DNA from: Sediminispirochaeta sp.
Lineage (GTDB): Bacteria; Spirochaetota; Spirochaetia; DSM-16054; Sediminispirochaetaceae
Reading direction: 5' to 3'
Assembly: GCA_011046055.1 (NCBI GenBank)
Contig: DSBN01000056.1
Location: 1-17,049, forward strand
Length of the DNA: 17,049 nucleotides
Below the pieces are notes generated by a model. That model saw only the letters and a program-made list of their open reading frames with translations. It was not told the origin of the DNA and ran no database searches. This document shows positions 1 to 7,665 of the stretch, in pieces. Both the position numbers and the translations under genes were made by a program. How positions within the stretch are numbered: the stretch's first letter is position 1; each line of letters starts with the position of its first letter.

Positions 1-2
1 AA

Positions 3-2729
3 GAGGAGGAGATCCGGGAACCCAAGGATTTGGAGGGGCTGGAGGAATTCGATCTGGGCGAAGACTTCGCCCTGGAAGAGGAACCCGAGACCGAAGAGTT
101 CGAAGAAGAGGCCGCGCCACCGGAGGCTGAGAGCCCGGAAGGGGCCGAAGGTGGAGAGGCCGAAAGTGTTGAGGATGTAGAGAGCCTAGAGGGACTGGAA
201 GAGTTCGAAGATCTCGAAGATCTCGAAGAAGCTCAGGAGGAGGGCCCTGAAACCTCGGAAGAGGCCGAGCCAATCGAATCGTTGGAGTCGGGGGAAGAGA
301 CGGAGGAGGACTTCTCCCTACCCGATGATCTGCAGATGGACGATGAGCTCTTCGGTGAAGAGGAGCTTCCAGACTTGGGAACCGGTACCGGTGAGACCGA
401 GGAGCTGGAAGAAGCGCCGGAGATGGAGGAGGGAGCCTCAGAAGAGGGAGCTCTCCCAGAGCTGGAGGGAGAGGAGGATTTCGAGCTGCCCGACCTGGAG
501 GAGATGCCCGCCGAAGGGGAGGAGGCGGAGTTTTCCGAGGACTTGGAGGAGGGCGACGAAGGTTTCGAAGTCCTTGGGGAAAGCGACGAAGGACCGGATC
601 TGGACTCCGGTTTGGAGGAGCTCGAGCTGCCCGAAGAGGAGTTTGAAGAGGGGGAGTTCGAGCTCGATGAGTTCAACTTGGGAGACCTGGGCGAGGAGTT
701 TGGGGTACTCGAGGAGGGCGAAGAGAAAGAAGAAGAGCCCGCAGCCTCGGCGGAAACAGCTCCAGAGGGAGCGGAGGCGGAAGAGGTGGTGGAGGTCGAA
801 CTGGACGATGAGCAGTTCGACGCTCTGCGTGAAACCTTAGTCACCCTTCCTCGCAACCTCAAACTGATCATCGAGGAGCAGATCGGGGAAAAGGGGCTTT
901 CGGGTAAGGGCTTGAAGAGTATTGTCGACGCCTTGGTGGCGCGCAAGAGTCCGAAAGAGATAGCCCAGATCACCTCCAAAGTAATCGGGCGGAAGATAAA
1001 GATACCCAGCCAGTACGAGAAGAAGTCCGGTGCCGAGTTCGAGGCCGAAAAGGATACCTTCGCCTACGCGCTGCGCTACCGAATACTGCCCATGGCGCGG
1101 ACCATACTCATCAGTACCCTCGTGGTGGCGCTACTGAGTTTTCTCTCTTACCGCTACATTTATCAGCCCCTTTACGCCCTGCACCTCTACAACGAAGGTT
1201 ATGAACAGCTGCAACAGCGGGAGTATCCCGTGGCCAACGACTATTTCCAGCAGGCGCTGCGGCAGAAGGTGATGAAGGACCAGTTCTTGCGCTACGCCCA
1301 GGGCTATAGAGAGCACGATCAGTGGCCCCTGGCCCGGGAGAAATACCAGCAGCTCTTGGATTACTACCCCTACGACAAGGAAGGAACCCTGGAGTGGGCG
1401 GGGATGGAGCTGCGAGTTCTGAACAACTATGAACAATCATCCTCATTGCTCGAGGACTTTCTCGATGAAAACCCCAAGGATTACGAAGCCCTGCTCCTGC
1501 TGGGAGATACATATTTGGAATGGGGCCGAGAAGACTACGGCAAATACGAGCAAGCCCGATACTCCTACGCGGTGTTGATGGAAAGCTACGGGGTTGAGGA
1601 CGAGGTGCTCTTCCGTATGCTCCGCTACTTCGTGCGTACCGACAACTTCGAAGAGTCTCTGAATATTAAAAAGCACTACGATCGGAGACCGGAGGTGGAA
1701 GTAGATCCCGAAGCCTACGCCGAGCTGGGAGGCTATCTGCTGGAGAAGAACAGGCTCGACGATGTACGGGAGGTCCTGTTCCGGGCCAAGGAGGTCAACG
1801 AGCGGCTTCCGGAGATTCACTATCAGCTGGCCCGTTACTTCAAACGAATCAGCGAGTATCGGGAGGAGGAGAAGGCTCTGGAGAACGTGCTGGCTCTGTT
1901 ACGGGATGAGCCGACTCAGAGCTCGCAGCGTCTGGAGATGCTGGTGGACAGCTACCGACGCTACGGTGAACGGCTTTTTGAGAGCCAGAGGTACTTGGAG
2001 GCGCAGACAAACCTGGAGCGGGGGATTCAGCACTACGAACGGGCGAAAGAGCACAAACTGCTGGAACCCAAGGCCAACTTGGGAAAAATATACGCCGACC
2101 TGGGAGATATCTACTACTATCAGGGGGGAGATTTCGACCAGGCGGCGGAGCTCTACGATCAGGCCGAGCGAAACCGCTACGACTCCCAGGAGATGAAGTA
2201 CAAGCAGGGCTTCATATCCTACCGACGGGGAGATTACCGGCGGGCCTTACAGCGCTTTCAGCGTTCGGCGGGTTCTTTTTCCAACAACCCCAATATCATG
2301 TATGCCACCGCCAACACTCTCTACCAGCGAGGAAACTACCACAGTGCGCAGGGGTATTACGAGCATCTACGGGAAATTCTCGAGAGAAAGCTGGAAACAG
2401 AGAAACCTTTGTTGATCGACGAGCGGCGGGATCATAGGGCGTTGGTGGAGAACTTGGTGAAGGTGAGCAACAACTTGGGAGTGACCTACTACAACCTGCA
2501 CCGGCAGACCGGTTTGGTTGACCCCCAGTCGCGGGCGATGGTCCAGTTTGCCGAATCGAGCCGTTATTTCGACCGGCTCAGCCGAGTCCCGGAGACCATG
2601 GAGCGGAGTGCGTTGACGAACCTGGGTTTCGTCAATCAACGCAACTTTCTCTTTCCCACCCGGGACTTCGAACTCCAGATCTACCCGGATCTTCCCATGG
2701 ATTTCGAGAGCCTGGAGTTCGGTCCCTAG
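3..2729 (+). CDS. flcA: FlcA-like periplasmic flagellar collar protein (TPR), 5' end cut by window
   Basis: The frame is open to the left edge, so the true start lies upstream; the TTG at position 30 is only the first start-like codon inside the window. Numbering from that codon, residues 1-255 are an extremely Glu/Asp-rich low-complexity region. Residues about 257-350 form a conserved domain (LPRNLKLIIEEQIGEKGLSG, then a KIKIPSQYEKKSG segment). Residues about 357-377 are a single membrane helix, and about 380-800 are helical repeats of TPR type rich in Tyr, Leu and Glu. Cytoplasmic acidic tail, one helix and periplasmic TPRs match FlcA (BB0326 of Borrelia), which builds the flagellar collar and helps stator assembly. 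That identification is from remembered family architecture, not a search. It ends TAG, 21 nt from the convergent aminotransferase. A generic TPR membrane protein is the alternative. Confidence 0.75.
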   Translation, partial: EEEIREPKDLEGLEEFDLGEDFALEEEPETEEFEEEAAPPEAESPEGAEGGEAESVEDVESLEGLEEFEDLEDLEEAQEEGPETSEEAEPIESLESGEETEEDFSLPDDLQMDDELFGEEELPDLGTGTGETEELEEAPEMEEGASEEGALPELEGEEDFELPDLEEMPAEGEEAEFSEDLEEGDEGFEVLGESDEGPDLDSGLEELELPEEEFEEGEFELDEFNLGDLGEEFGVLEEGEEKEEEPAASAETAPEGAEAEEVVEVELDDEQFDALRETLVTLPRNLKLIIEEQIGEKGLSGKGLKSIVDALVARKSPKEIAQITSKVIGRKIKIPSQYEKKSGAEFEAEKDTFAYALRYRILPMARTILISTLVVALLSFLSYRYIYQPLYALHLYNEGYEQLQQREYPVANDYFQQALRQKVMKDQFLRYAQGYREHDQWPLAREKYQQLLDYYPYDKEGTLEWAGMELRVLNNYEQSSSLLEDFLDENPKDYEALLLLGDTYLEWGREDYGKYEQARYSYAVLMESYGVEDEVLFRMLRYFVRTDNFEESLNIKKHYDRRPEVEVDPEAYAELGGYLLEKNRLDDVREVLFRAKEVNERLPEIHYQLARYFKRISEYREEEKALENVLALLRDEPTQSSQRLEMLVDSYRRYGERLFESQRYLEAQTNLERGIQHYERAKEHKLLEPKANLGKIYADLGDIYYYQGGDFDQAAELYDQAERNRYDSQEMKYKQGFISYRRGDYRRALQRFQRSAGSFSNNPNIMYATANTLYQRGNYHSAQGYYEHLREILERKLETEKPLLIDERRDHRALVENLVKVSNNLGVTYYNLHRQTGLVDPQSRAMVQFAESSRYFDRLSRVPETMERSALTNLGFVNQRNFLFPTRDFELQIYPDLPMDFESLEFGP

Positions 2730-2750
2730 ACGGCGGAACGACCCGGTCTC

Positions 2751-3848
2751 TTAGTCGACGACCGGATACATCCAGCCGTGTTTGTCTTCGAGCTTGCCGT
2801 ACTGAATCCCTTTCAAAGTGTTGAGCAGCTGTTTTGAGAGCTCACCCATTTTGCCCTTGTTGAATACGGAGGTCTTCTCTCCGTAGGTGATGGATTCGAT
2901 GTAGCTGAGGCCGGCGGCGGTACCGGAGACGAAGCACTCCTGGCCTTCGCTCATGGCTTCTTCGATACTGATTCGTCGTTCCTCCGTTTTCACTCCCATA
3001 TCTTGGGCCAGCTGGAGGATGGATTTGCGGGTGATGCCAGGCAGGATGGTATCTCCCAGTTCCGGGGTCACCAAAGTTCCGTCCTTCAGGAGCACAAAGA
3101 TGTTTGATGAGGATCCCTCTTCCAGGTAGCTGCGGTGTTCGGCGTCCAGAAAAATCGCCTCCATGTAGCCCTTGGCCTCGGCCTCTTTTTTAGCCAAAAT
3201 CGGGACCACGTAGTTGGCGTCGCATTTGATCCAACCGGTGCCGCCTTTGAAGGCCCGGATCTTGTCGGTGACGAGAGCCTTGTTGTTGCCCGGTTTGAAA
3301 TAGGCGCCCACCATGGTCGAGGCGAAGACGACCCCTGGGTGTTTGGCTACACCCAGTCCGATGGCCGGCTCGGAGTAGGAGAAAGGACGAATGTAGATGG
3401 ACTCGCCGGAGAGAAAATCGTCCTTCTCCCAGGCGGGGTCGTACTTCGGGTAGAATCCGGTCTCTTGGTTCTTGCGCACCACCCCTTTGGCCGCCTCGAC
3501 GAACATGTCCACCGGAAAGCCCGGGCTCTTGAGACCGATCATGGAGTTGTGCATCCTCTCGCCGTTCTGATCGGGCCGGAAGAGCTTCAAACTGCCGTCC
3601 TTTTGAGGAAAGGCCTTCATCCCTTCGAAGCAGCCCATACCGTACTGGGTAGTGTAGTTGACCAGGGGCAGCTCGGGGAAAGAGTTGCGTTGAGCCTGCA
3701 GCTTCTGCCGCTCCTCTTCGCTCAGTGCCGCCTCTTCCTCGGGGCTCTTGTGGGGTTTTTCCACATACTCGCCGGTCCAGTGCTCATCTTCGTTGTATTT
3801 TCCGATATAGACCCAGGGCAGTACCGCCAGGGTGAATCCTTTTGCCAT
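2751..3848 (-). CDS. ilvE: Branched-chain amino acid aminotransferase (class IV PLP enzyme)
   Basis: This 365-residue cytoplasmic enzyme should interconvert Leu, Ile and Val with their 2-oxo acids, using 2-oxoglutarate/glutamate and PLP. Visible family marks are YGMGCFEGMKAF (about 69-80), the FKGGTGWIKCDANY block in which Lys208 aligns with the Schiff-base lysine, EEGSSSNIF (about 243-251), TILPGITRKSIL and the GTAAGLSYI phosphate-binding loop near the C-terminus. Length and the long N-terminal segment fit the longer, eukaryote-like BCAT subgroup rather than the roughly 310-residue E. coli IlvE type. The ATG at 3848 has an AAGGAGG Shine-Dalgarno (complement of 3855-3861), and a good promoter lies at 3878-3906. 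It is convergent with the flcA-like gene and divergent from manC. Confidence 0.93.
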   Translation of the reverse strand: MAKGFTLAVLPWVYIGKYNEDEHWTGEYVEKPHKSPEEEAALSEEERQKLQAQRNSFPELPLVNYTTQYGMGCFEGMKAFPQKDGSLKLFRPDQNGERMHNSMIGLKSPGFPVDMFVEAAKGVVRKNQETGFYPKYDPAWEKDDFLSGESIYIRPFSYSEPAIGLGVAKHPGVVFASTMVGAYFKPGNNKALVTDKIRAFKGGTGWIKCDANYVVPILAKKEAEAKGYMEAIFLDAEHRSYLEEGSSSNIFVLLKDGTLVTPELGDTILPGITRKSILQLAQDMGVKTEERRISIEEAMSEGQECFVSGTAAGLSYIESITYGEKTSVFNKGKMGELSKQLLNTLKGIQYGKLEDKHGWMYPVVD

Positions 3849-3877
3849 AATATAGCCTCCTTGTTCTTCTTGAATAT

Positions 3878-3906
3878 ATTTTACGAGAGCTTTCGCGGGT
3901 GGTCAA
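3878..3906 (-). promoter_or_regulatory. Sigma70-type promoter of ilvE
   Basis: On the minus strand, TTGACC (3906-3901), a 17-base spacer and TAAAAT (3883-3878). Both hexamers match consensus at five of six positions with optimal spacing, about 30 nt before the aminotransferase start. The -35 lies back to back with the manC -10 region. Confidence 0.7.
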
Positions 3907-3916
3907 GCACAAAGTT

Positions 3917-3939
3917 TGATATAATGAACAAATATTTGT
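3917..3939 (+). promoter_or_regulatory. Extended -10 promoter of manC with a palindrome at the predicted start site
   Basis: TGATATAAT (3917-3925) is a perfect extended -10 element (TGn plus TATAAT); no good -35 is visible. Three bases downstream is a perfect 12-bp palindrome, ACAAATATTTGT (3928-3939), covering the predicted transcription start near 3932. A palindrome in this position is typical of a repressor operator; that role is inference. Confidence 0.5.
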
Positions 3940-3952
3940 GATGGGGAACGAA

Positions 3953-3967
3953 GGCGCTCTTTGCGCC
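3953..3967 (+). other. Short hairpin in the manC 5' leader
   Basis: GGCGC (3953-3957), five-base loop TCTTT, GCGCC (3963-3967). It lies about 32 bases before the manC Shine-Dalgarno in the leader predicted from the 3917-3925 promoter. No uridine tract follows directly, so it is not a good terminator; function unknown. Confidence 0.3.
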
Positions 3968-4009
3968 GCGAGCTTTTCTTTGTTATTATTGACAAGGAAG
4001 GAGGATAAA

Positions 4010-5131
4010 ATGCTTGATCATGTGTGTATACTCGCCGGCGGTTCGGGGACACGGCTGTGGCCGGCCTCCAACTCTACCCGCCCGAAGCAGTTTCTGCCCC
4101 TCCAGGAGGGGAAGTCGCTGCTTCGGCTGACCATAGAGAGGGCTCTCGGGCTGGGAATGAACGGAGATGTGTTGATCATTACTCTGGCCGAGCAGATGGA
4201 GGAGATTGTCAAAGAGTGTGCCGCCCTGGATGAAGAGAGCGCCAAAAGGGTCAAGGTCATTCCTGAGCCGGCGGCCAGAAACACCGCACCGGCGATCGCC
4301 GTAGCCGCCGAATATATTCGAAGCTACGCCGCGGAAGGTCGGGAAGCGACGACCGCGGTCTTAACGGCGGACCATTTGATCAGACCTCTGGAAGCTTTTC
4401 GAGAAGATATGGAGAAGGCCGATGCGCTGGCACGGGAGGGCTTTTTGGTGACCTTCGGTATTCCCCCCACGCGGCCGGAGACCGGCTACGGGTATATCGA
4501 AAGTGGAGAAGAGCTTGATCACGGGTACCGGGTCCGCTCCTTTCGAGAGAAACCGAATGCCGAGACGGCGCGGACTTTCTTGGAGCAGGGCAACTACTAC
4601 TGGAACTCGGGCATGTTTGCCTTTCGGGTCGGCCTCTACCTCGACGAGCTTCGTCGTCATCGGCCCGATATCGGCGAACTCTTTGTCGGGCTGGGTGAAA
4701 AGGGCGGGCGCCGGAAGGAGCAGCTCACTGAGATTCTGATGGAGGGAGCTGAGGTGGAGAAGGTGTACCAGCGCAGCCCCAAGGAGTCGATCGACTACGC
4801 GGTGATGGAGCACAGCGATCGGGTAGCCATGGTGGCGGCGACGTTCGAGTGGAATGACATCGGCAGCTGGGAAGAGATGTGCGATCTCTACGCCGAGGCG
4901 GGGTCCACTGATTCAGAAGCCAATGTCCCGACGGATACGCCCGAATTCGTGGGGGTTGATTCACGGGAGAACTTCGTCTACTCCGATATTCCGGTGGCTC
5001 TCTGCGGAGTCGATGATCTGATGGTGGTGCAGAAGAACGGTGTTCTTCTGATCGCCAAAAAAGGGTCGGGTCAAAAGGTGAAGCAGGTGGTCAACGAACT
5101 CAAGTCTCGGGGGCGTGAAGAGCTGCTCTGA
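4010..5131 (+). CDS. manC: Mannose-1-phosphate guanylyltransferase
   Basis: Makes GDP-mannose from mannose-1-phosphate and GTP for surface glycan synthesis. An in-frame ATG exists at 3938, but the ATG at 4010 is chosen because AAGGAGG stands 6 bases before it and the signature begins at once (MLDHVCILAGGSGTRLWP). From that start the protein has 373 residues. Residues 9-18 are the AGGSGTRLWP nucleotide loop and 25-28 the PKQF motif; PAARNTAPAIAVA, TADHLI, TGYGYIE, FREKP, YYWNSGMF and SIDYAVME follow in the usual order, with FEWNDIGSW near the end. The length fits the stand-alone transferase; the C-terminal isomerase domain of bifunctional ManC/AlgA enzymes is absent. It ends TGA, 14 nt from the convergent gene. 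Confidence 0.93.
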   Translation: MLDHVCILAGGSGTRLWPASNSTRPKQFLPLQEGKSLLRLTIERALGLGMNGDVLIITLAEQMEEIVKECAALDEESAKRVKVIPEPAARNTAPAIAVAAEYIRSYAAEGREATTAVLTADHLIRPLEAFREDMEKADALAREGFLVTFGIPPTRPETGYGYIESGEELDHGYRVRSFREKPNAETARTFLEQGNYYWNSGMFAFRVGLYLDELRRHRPDIGELFVGLGEKGGRRKEQLTEILMEGAEVEKVYQRSPKESIDYAVMEHSDRVAMVAATFEWNDIGSWEEMCDLYAEAGSTDSEANVPTDTPEFVGVDSRENFVYSDIPVALCGVDDLMVVQKNGVLLIAKKGSGQKVKQVVNELKSRGREELL

Positions 5132-5151
5132 CCTGGGGCTAAACCTCAGGT
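5131..5151. terminator. Hairpin spanning two convergent stop codons
   Basis: ACCTGGGG (5131-5138), loop CTAAA, CCTCAGGT (5144-5151): eight pairs with one G-T wobble. It includes the last base of the manC TGA and the entire stop codon of the convergent minus-strand gene, so both mRNAs could end on it. No uridine tract follows on either strand, so intrinsic termination is uncertain. Confidence 0.4.
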
Positions 5152-6123
5152 GGAGAGCCAGTCGGCGTAGCGCTGGTAGTACTGGCTGATTTGGTCGCGA
5201 TAGGCGCGGCTGATTTTGAGACTCTCCTCGCCGAAAGGGGCCAGGCGGCTGTATAACTCCAGCTCCTTTTTGAAGGATTCTTCGTGGTATGATTCGGTGG
5301 CGCCCAGTTCCACCAATATCTCCCTCATCTGAAACCTCTCCTGGACGGCGAAGCTGATGGTGGAGTAGATGCGGACGGCATTTTCGATCTGCTCGTGGTA
5401 GATTGGCTCCACCTCGGAAAAATTGTAGCGCTTGAGTATCGGACGATGTTCCTCGGGGCGGTATGACTTCTCTTTCTCGGCCATTAAGTTCTGGTAGGCG
5501 CTCTTTATCTTGGAGTTGATTTCGCCGAAGGTCTCCTTGAAGTTTCTCTTGAAACCCTCCGCCTGCTCCTTTGGGATGTTGGGAGCCAGGGAGCGCATCT
5601 TTTCCATTTCGCTGTTGTAAACCTTCAGCTGCAGCAGGATTTTTTTCACCTCCGGATTGGTTTTCATCTCCGGTTGTTCCTGAATCAGCTTTCTGACCTC
5701 TGCTATTATTGTCTTCATATCCGGTCCGGAAGAGTCGGGGGCATCTTGCTCTTGCTGTTCCCGTCGATCGAGTTTGGTCTCGTCCTCTTCGGAGCGAGGG
5801 CTGTACAAGCGCAGTATGCCTTTGGCGAAGAGCCTCTGTACCAGGGGGGTGAAGATGGCCATCGTCGAGCCTTTGATGGTGTCGTTGAGTTTTGTTATCG
5901 CTCGGCTGTCCCATTTCAGTGACTTGAGGGGCATCATAATGTGGCGCAGCAGCTCCCGTTTGTACTCAACCACCCCCTCGTCCACGGCGTAACGCAGTCT
6001 TTCCGCGGCTTGGGAGAAGTCTTGGGGACGGATCTTGAGAAAATCGACAATATCGTCAGGATTATCGAGGGAATTGCGTATTTCATACCAATCCCCTCTG
6101 ATTTTTTTTTCCAGTTCGCTCAC
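5146..6123 (-). CDS. Conserved-looking helical cytoplasmic protein, function unknown
   Basis: I do not recognise this 325-residue protein. It has no signal peptide or membrane helix and no cysteine, and is rich in Glu, Lys, Arg and Gln, with long predicted helices throughout. A charged, probably disordered linker (about 108-133, SEEDETKLDRREQQEQ) separates an N-terminal helical domain from a C-terminal helical or coiled-coil domain that ends in a Tyr-rich stretch. The start is GTG at 6123. There is no Shine-Dalgarno, but a promoter-like pair ends 6 nt before it, suggesting a leaderless message. A run of nine A residues lies in codons 5-8. It sits 55 nt downstream of the flavoprotein gene and may also be read through from there. 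Codon use and continuous amphipathic pattern support a real gene. Confidence 0.75.
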   Translation of the reverse strand: MSELEKKIRGDWYEIRNSLDNPDDIVDFLKIRPQDFSQAAERLRYAVDEGVVEYKRELLRHIMMPLKSLKWDSRAITKLNDTIKGSTMAIFTPLVQRLFAKGILRLYSPRSEEDETKLDRREQQEQDAPDSSGPDMKTIIAEVRKLIQEQPEMKTNPEVKKILLQLKVYNSEMEKMRSLAPNIPKEQAEGFKRNFKETFGEINSKIKSAYQNLMAEKEKSYRPEEHRPILKRYNFSEVEPIYHEQIENAVRIYSTISFAVQERFQMREILVELGATESYHEESFKKELELYSRLAPFGEESLKISRAYRDQISQYYQRYADWLST

Positions 6124-6129
6124 AGTTGA

Positions 6130-6158
6130 AATGTAACTCTATCGCTTCGGTTCATCAA
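6130..6158 (-). promoter_or_regulatory. Promoter abutting the GTG start at 6123
   Basis: On the minus strand, TTGATG (6158-6153), 17 bases, TACATT (6135-6130), then six bases to the GTG. Each hexamer matches consensus at four of six positions. The spacing places transcription start on the start codon itself. Confidence 0.45.
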
Positions 6159-6178
6159 CGGAAAACGGTGATTTTTTG

Positions 6179-6754
6179 TCATTTGTGGAGTTTTTCGAGG
6201 AGCCAGGCGATATTTTCCCCCAGTCGTCGCATGGTCCTGATGCCCTCCTCGTCCTTCTCGCCGTCTCCGATCTCCTTGGCCAGAGCGATATTCCAGTAGG
6301 AGGAGCCGGGGACCACCATGTCGTTGATAAAAAAGAACTGATTGATCGAATGGAGGGCGTGTACCGTACCGGCACGGCGGGCTACGGTGATGTCGGCGCC
6401 GATTTTTCTACTGAGAAAGTTTCCGTTGCCGCGAGCAACGTAGCCGGCCCTATCGATTAGAGCCTTGGTCTCGGCGGTGATATCGGAGAAGTAGACCGGT
6501 GAGGCGATGATAATCGCGTCGGCCCGTTCCATCTCGTCGATACAGGTGTTGATGATATCGTCGTCGTAGATGCAGCGATCGTTTCCCTCTTCGCGACAGC
6601 TCAGGCAGGCCGTACAGCCCCGAACAACTTTGCCCGCCAGGTTGATCACCTCGCAGTGGTGTCCCGCCTCTTTCAGCGGCTCGAAACACTTCCGGATGAA
6701 GAAGGCGGTGTTTCCTTCGGGCCTGGCGCTTCCATTGATAGCGAGAACTCTCAT
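6179..6754 (-). CDS. Iron-sulfur flavoprotein (flavodoxin-fold NAD(P)H:FMN reductase family)
   Basis: A 191-residue flavodoxin-fold protein. The N-terminal MRVLAINGSARPEGNT (1-16) is the FMN-phosphate loop of the NADPH-dependent FMN reductase family. Cys47, Cys50, Cys53 and Cys61 form a compact CX2CX2CX7C motif like that of archaeal/anaerobe iron-sulfur flavoproteins, which bind one [4Fe-4S] cluster beside FMN. IIIASPVYFSDITAETKALIDR (about 86-107) is the second flavin-contact segment. The expected role is one- or two-electron transfer between ferredoxin-type carriers and small oxidants such as O2 or peroxide; the substrate is not known. The ATG at 6754 has an AAGGAG Shine-Dalgarno overlapping the stop codon of the upstream SagB-type gene, so the two are one operon. 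Confidence 0.85.
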   Translation of the reverse strand: MRVLAINGSARPEGNTAFFIRKCFEPLKEAGHHCEVINLAGKVVRGCTACLSCREEGNDRCIYDDDIINTCIDEMERADAIIIASPVYFSDITAETKALIDRAGYVARGNGNFLSRKIGADITVARRAGTVHALHSINQFFFINDMVVPGSSYWNIALAKEIGDGEKDEEGIRTMRRLGENIAWLLEKLHK

Positions 6755-6764
6755 TATTTACTCC

Positions 6765-7541
6765 TTAGCATTCAGTATTCGGTTTCTTGCCCACCGGGGC
6801 GGCGTATATGCAGAACTCCTCTTCGCCGTCGACTCGCAGCAGCTGGTCGACTTTTTCCTGATCGAAGGCGCCCACCGCGCAGGTGCCGCAGGAGACCGCT
6901 TCGCAGCTCAAATAGAGATTCTGACAGAGATGCCCCGCATCGAGGAGTATCAGACGAGCCGCCTCCGTGTCAAAGGCCCACTCGGAGCGGTAGGGGATCG
7001 CCGTCCAGATAAAGCTCACCGCGGCTCCGAAGTTGTGCTGCAGCAGAGCCTCGTCCAGCAGCTCTTCCAGAGGGGCAGAAAAGTCCCCCTCCGGTCGGAG
7101 GAAGGCTAGTTGGTGATCCAAAGGCAGGTAGCGGTACAGCCCCCTCTCCAGCTCCTCGACCCGTTGTACGAAGAGGTAGGTCTCGAAGGGCTGCCGTGCG
7201 CCGCCGGAGGGAACCGTCCGGAAGGTGACCTTGGAGCTCTTTTTCCGCACTCCCTGACTGGCCCAGAGCAGGTAGGCCAGCTCCTGCAGCTTCAAAGCCT
7301 CCCGGGAATACTTGCGGTGACTCTGACGGCGGCCGATGGCGTCGGAGAGACTGAGTTCTTGTCCGAATGCTCTGGTCAGTTCGTCCGGGTCGGGTAGATC
7401 GATCAGTCGTGCTCCCGGCTCGAGGTTTTTCTGCATTGGCGGCAAAGGGACCCCCTGCTTGCGGTCGGACTCTTCGCGCTTCAGCTCTGGCCAGCGTGAC
7501 TTGATGAGATTTCTTTTGTTCCTGATAATGTCCTTGCCCAT
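6765..7541 (-). CDS. SagB-type nitroreductase-family dehydrogenase
   Basis: A 258-residue flavin oxidoreductase of the SagB/ThcOx branch. RRQSHRKYS (71-79) is the FMN-binding N-terminal motif, LLWASQGV (91-98) and PSGGARQPFETYL (111-123) are the usual following blocks, GLYRYLPLDHQL (134-145) is the SagB signature, and the C-terminus has the AAPVGKKP ending typical of the family. SagB proteins oxidise azolines in RiPP toxins, but no cyclodehydratase, precursor peptide or transporter is adjacent, so this is more likely a stand-alone reductase working with the co-transcribed iron-sulfur flavoprotein. The ATG at 7541 has a GGGAGG Shine-Dalgarno. It is divergent from the radical SAM gene. Confidence 0.85.
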   Translation of the reverse strand: MGKDIIRNKRNLIKSRWPELKREESDRKQGVPLPPMQKNLEPGARLIDLPDPDELTRAFGQELSLSDAIGRRQSHRKYSREALKLQELAYLLWASQGVRKKSSKVTFRTVPSGGARQPFETYLFVQRVEELERGLYRYLPLDHQLAFLRPEGDFSAPLEELLDEALLQHNFGAAVSFIWTAIPYRSEWAFDTEAARLILLDAGHLCQNLYLSCEAVSCGTCAVGAFDQEKVDQLLRVDGEEEFCIYAAPVGKKPNTEC

Positions 7542-7571
7542 CGACGCCTCCCTAAAACTTTGTCTAATCGG

Positions 7572-7580
7572 ATTATAGCA
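7572..7580 (-). promoter_or_regulatory. Extended -10 promoter of the SagB/flavoprotein operon
   Basis: The minus strand reads TGCTATAAT, a perfect extended -10. The predicted start near 7565 gives a leader of about 24 nt containing the GGGAGG ribosome site. No clear -35 is seen. Confidence 0.55.
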
Positions 7581-7611
7581 ATATTTTTACCTGAAGGAGA
7601 AGAGGCTATTT

Positions 7612-7657
7612 TTGACTAAATTACTTCCTGTTTATATAGAAAATTCGGGTGTATAAT
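7612..7657 (+). promoter_or_regulatory. Promoter region of the radical SAM gene
   Basis: Two candidates. TTGACT (7612-7617), 17 bases, TATAGA (7635-7640) would give a leader of about 20 nt without any Shine-Dalgarno. A perfect TATAAT (7652-7657) stands only eight bases before the ATG at 7666 and would give a leaderless or nearly leaderless message. Confidence 0.45.
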
Positions 7658-7665
7658 TTTTTTCC

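Noticed and set aside
233..979. Long Ser/Pro-rich open frame on the minus strand opposite the flcA acidic tail.
   Set aside because: It is the antisense of GA-rich Glu/Asp codons, which read as Ser/Pro on the other strand; no start signal or family resemblance.
3135..3941. 268-codon plus-strand open frame across the ilvE gene.
   Set aside because: Shadow of a gene identified by strong family motifs on the opposite strand.
3938..4009. Upstream ATG at 3938 as the manC start.
   Set aside because: It would add 24 residues unlike the family, lies in the palindrome at the predicted transcription start, and the ATG at 4010 has a strong ribosome site.
4961..5914. 317-codon minus-strand open frame overlapping the unknown helical gene.
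   Set aside because: Composition is rich in Arg, Gln, His and Pro with no hydrophobic pattern, and the other frame (5146-6123) is far more protein-like and has a promoter.
6154..6177. Hairpin followed by TTTTTT on the plus strand, like an intrinsic terminator.
   Set aside because: Both flanking genes are on the minus strand, the stem has a mismatch, and it overlaps the -35 of the downstream gene.
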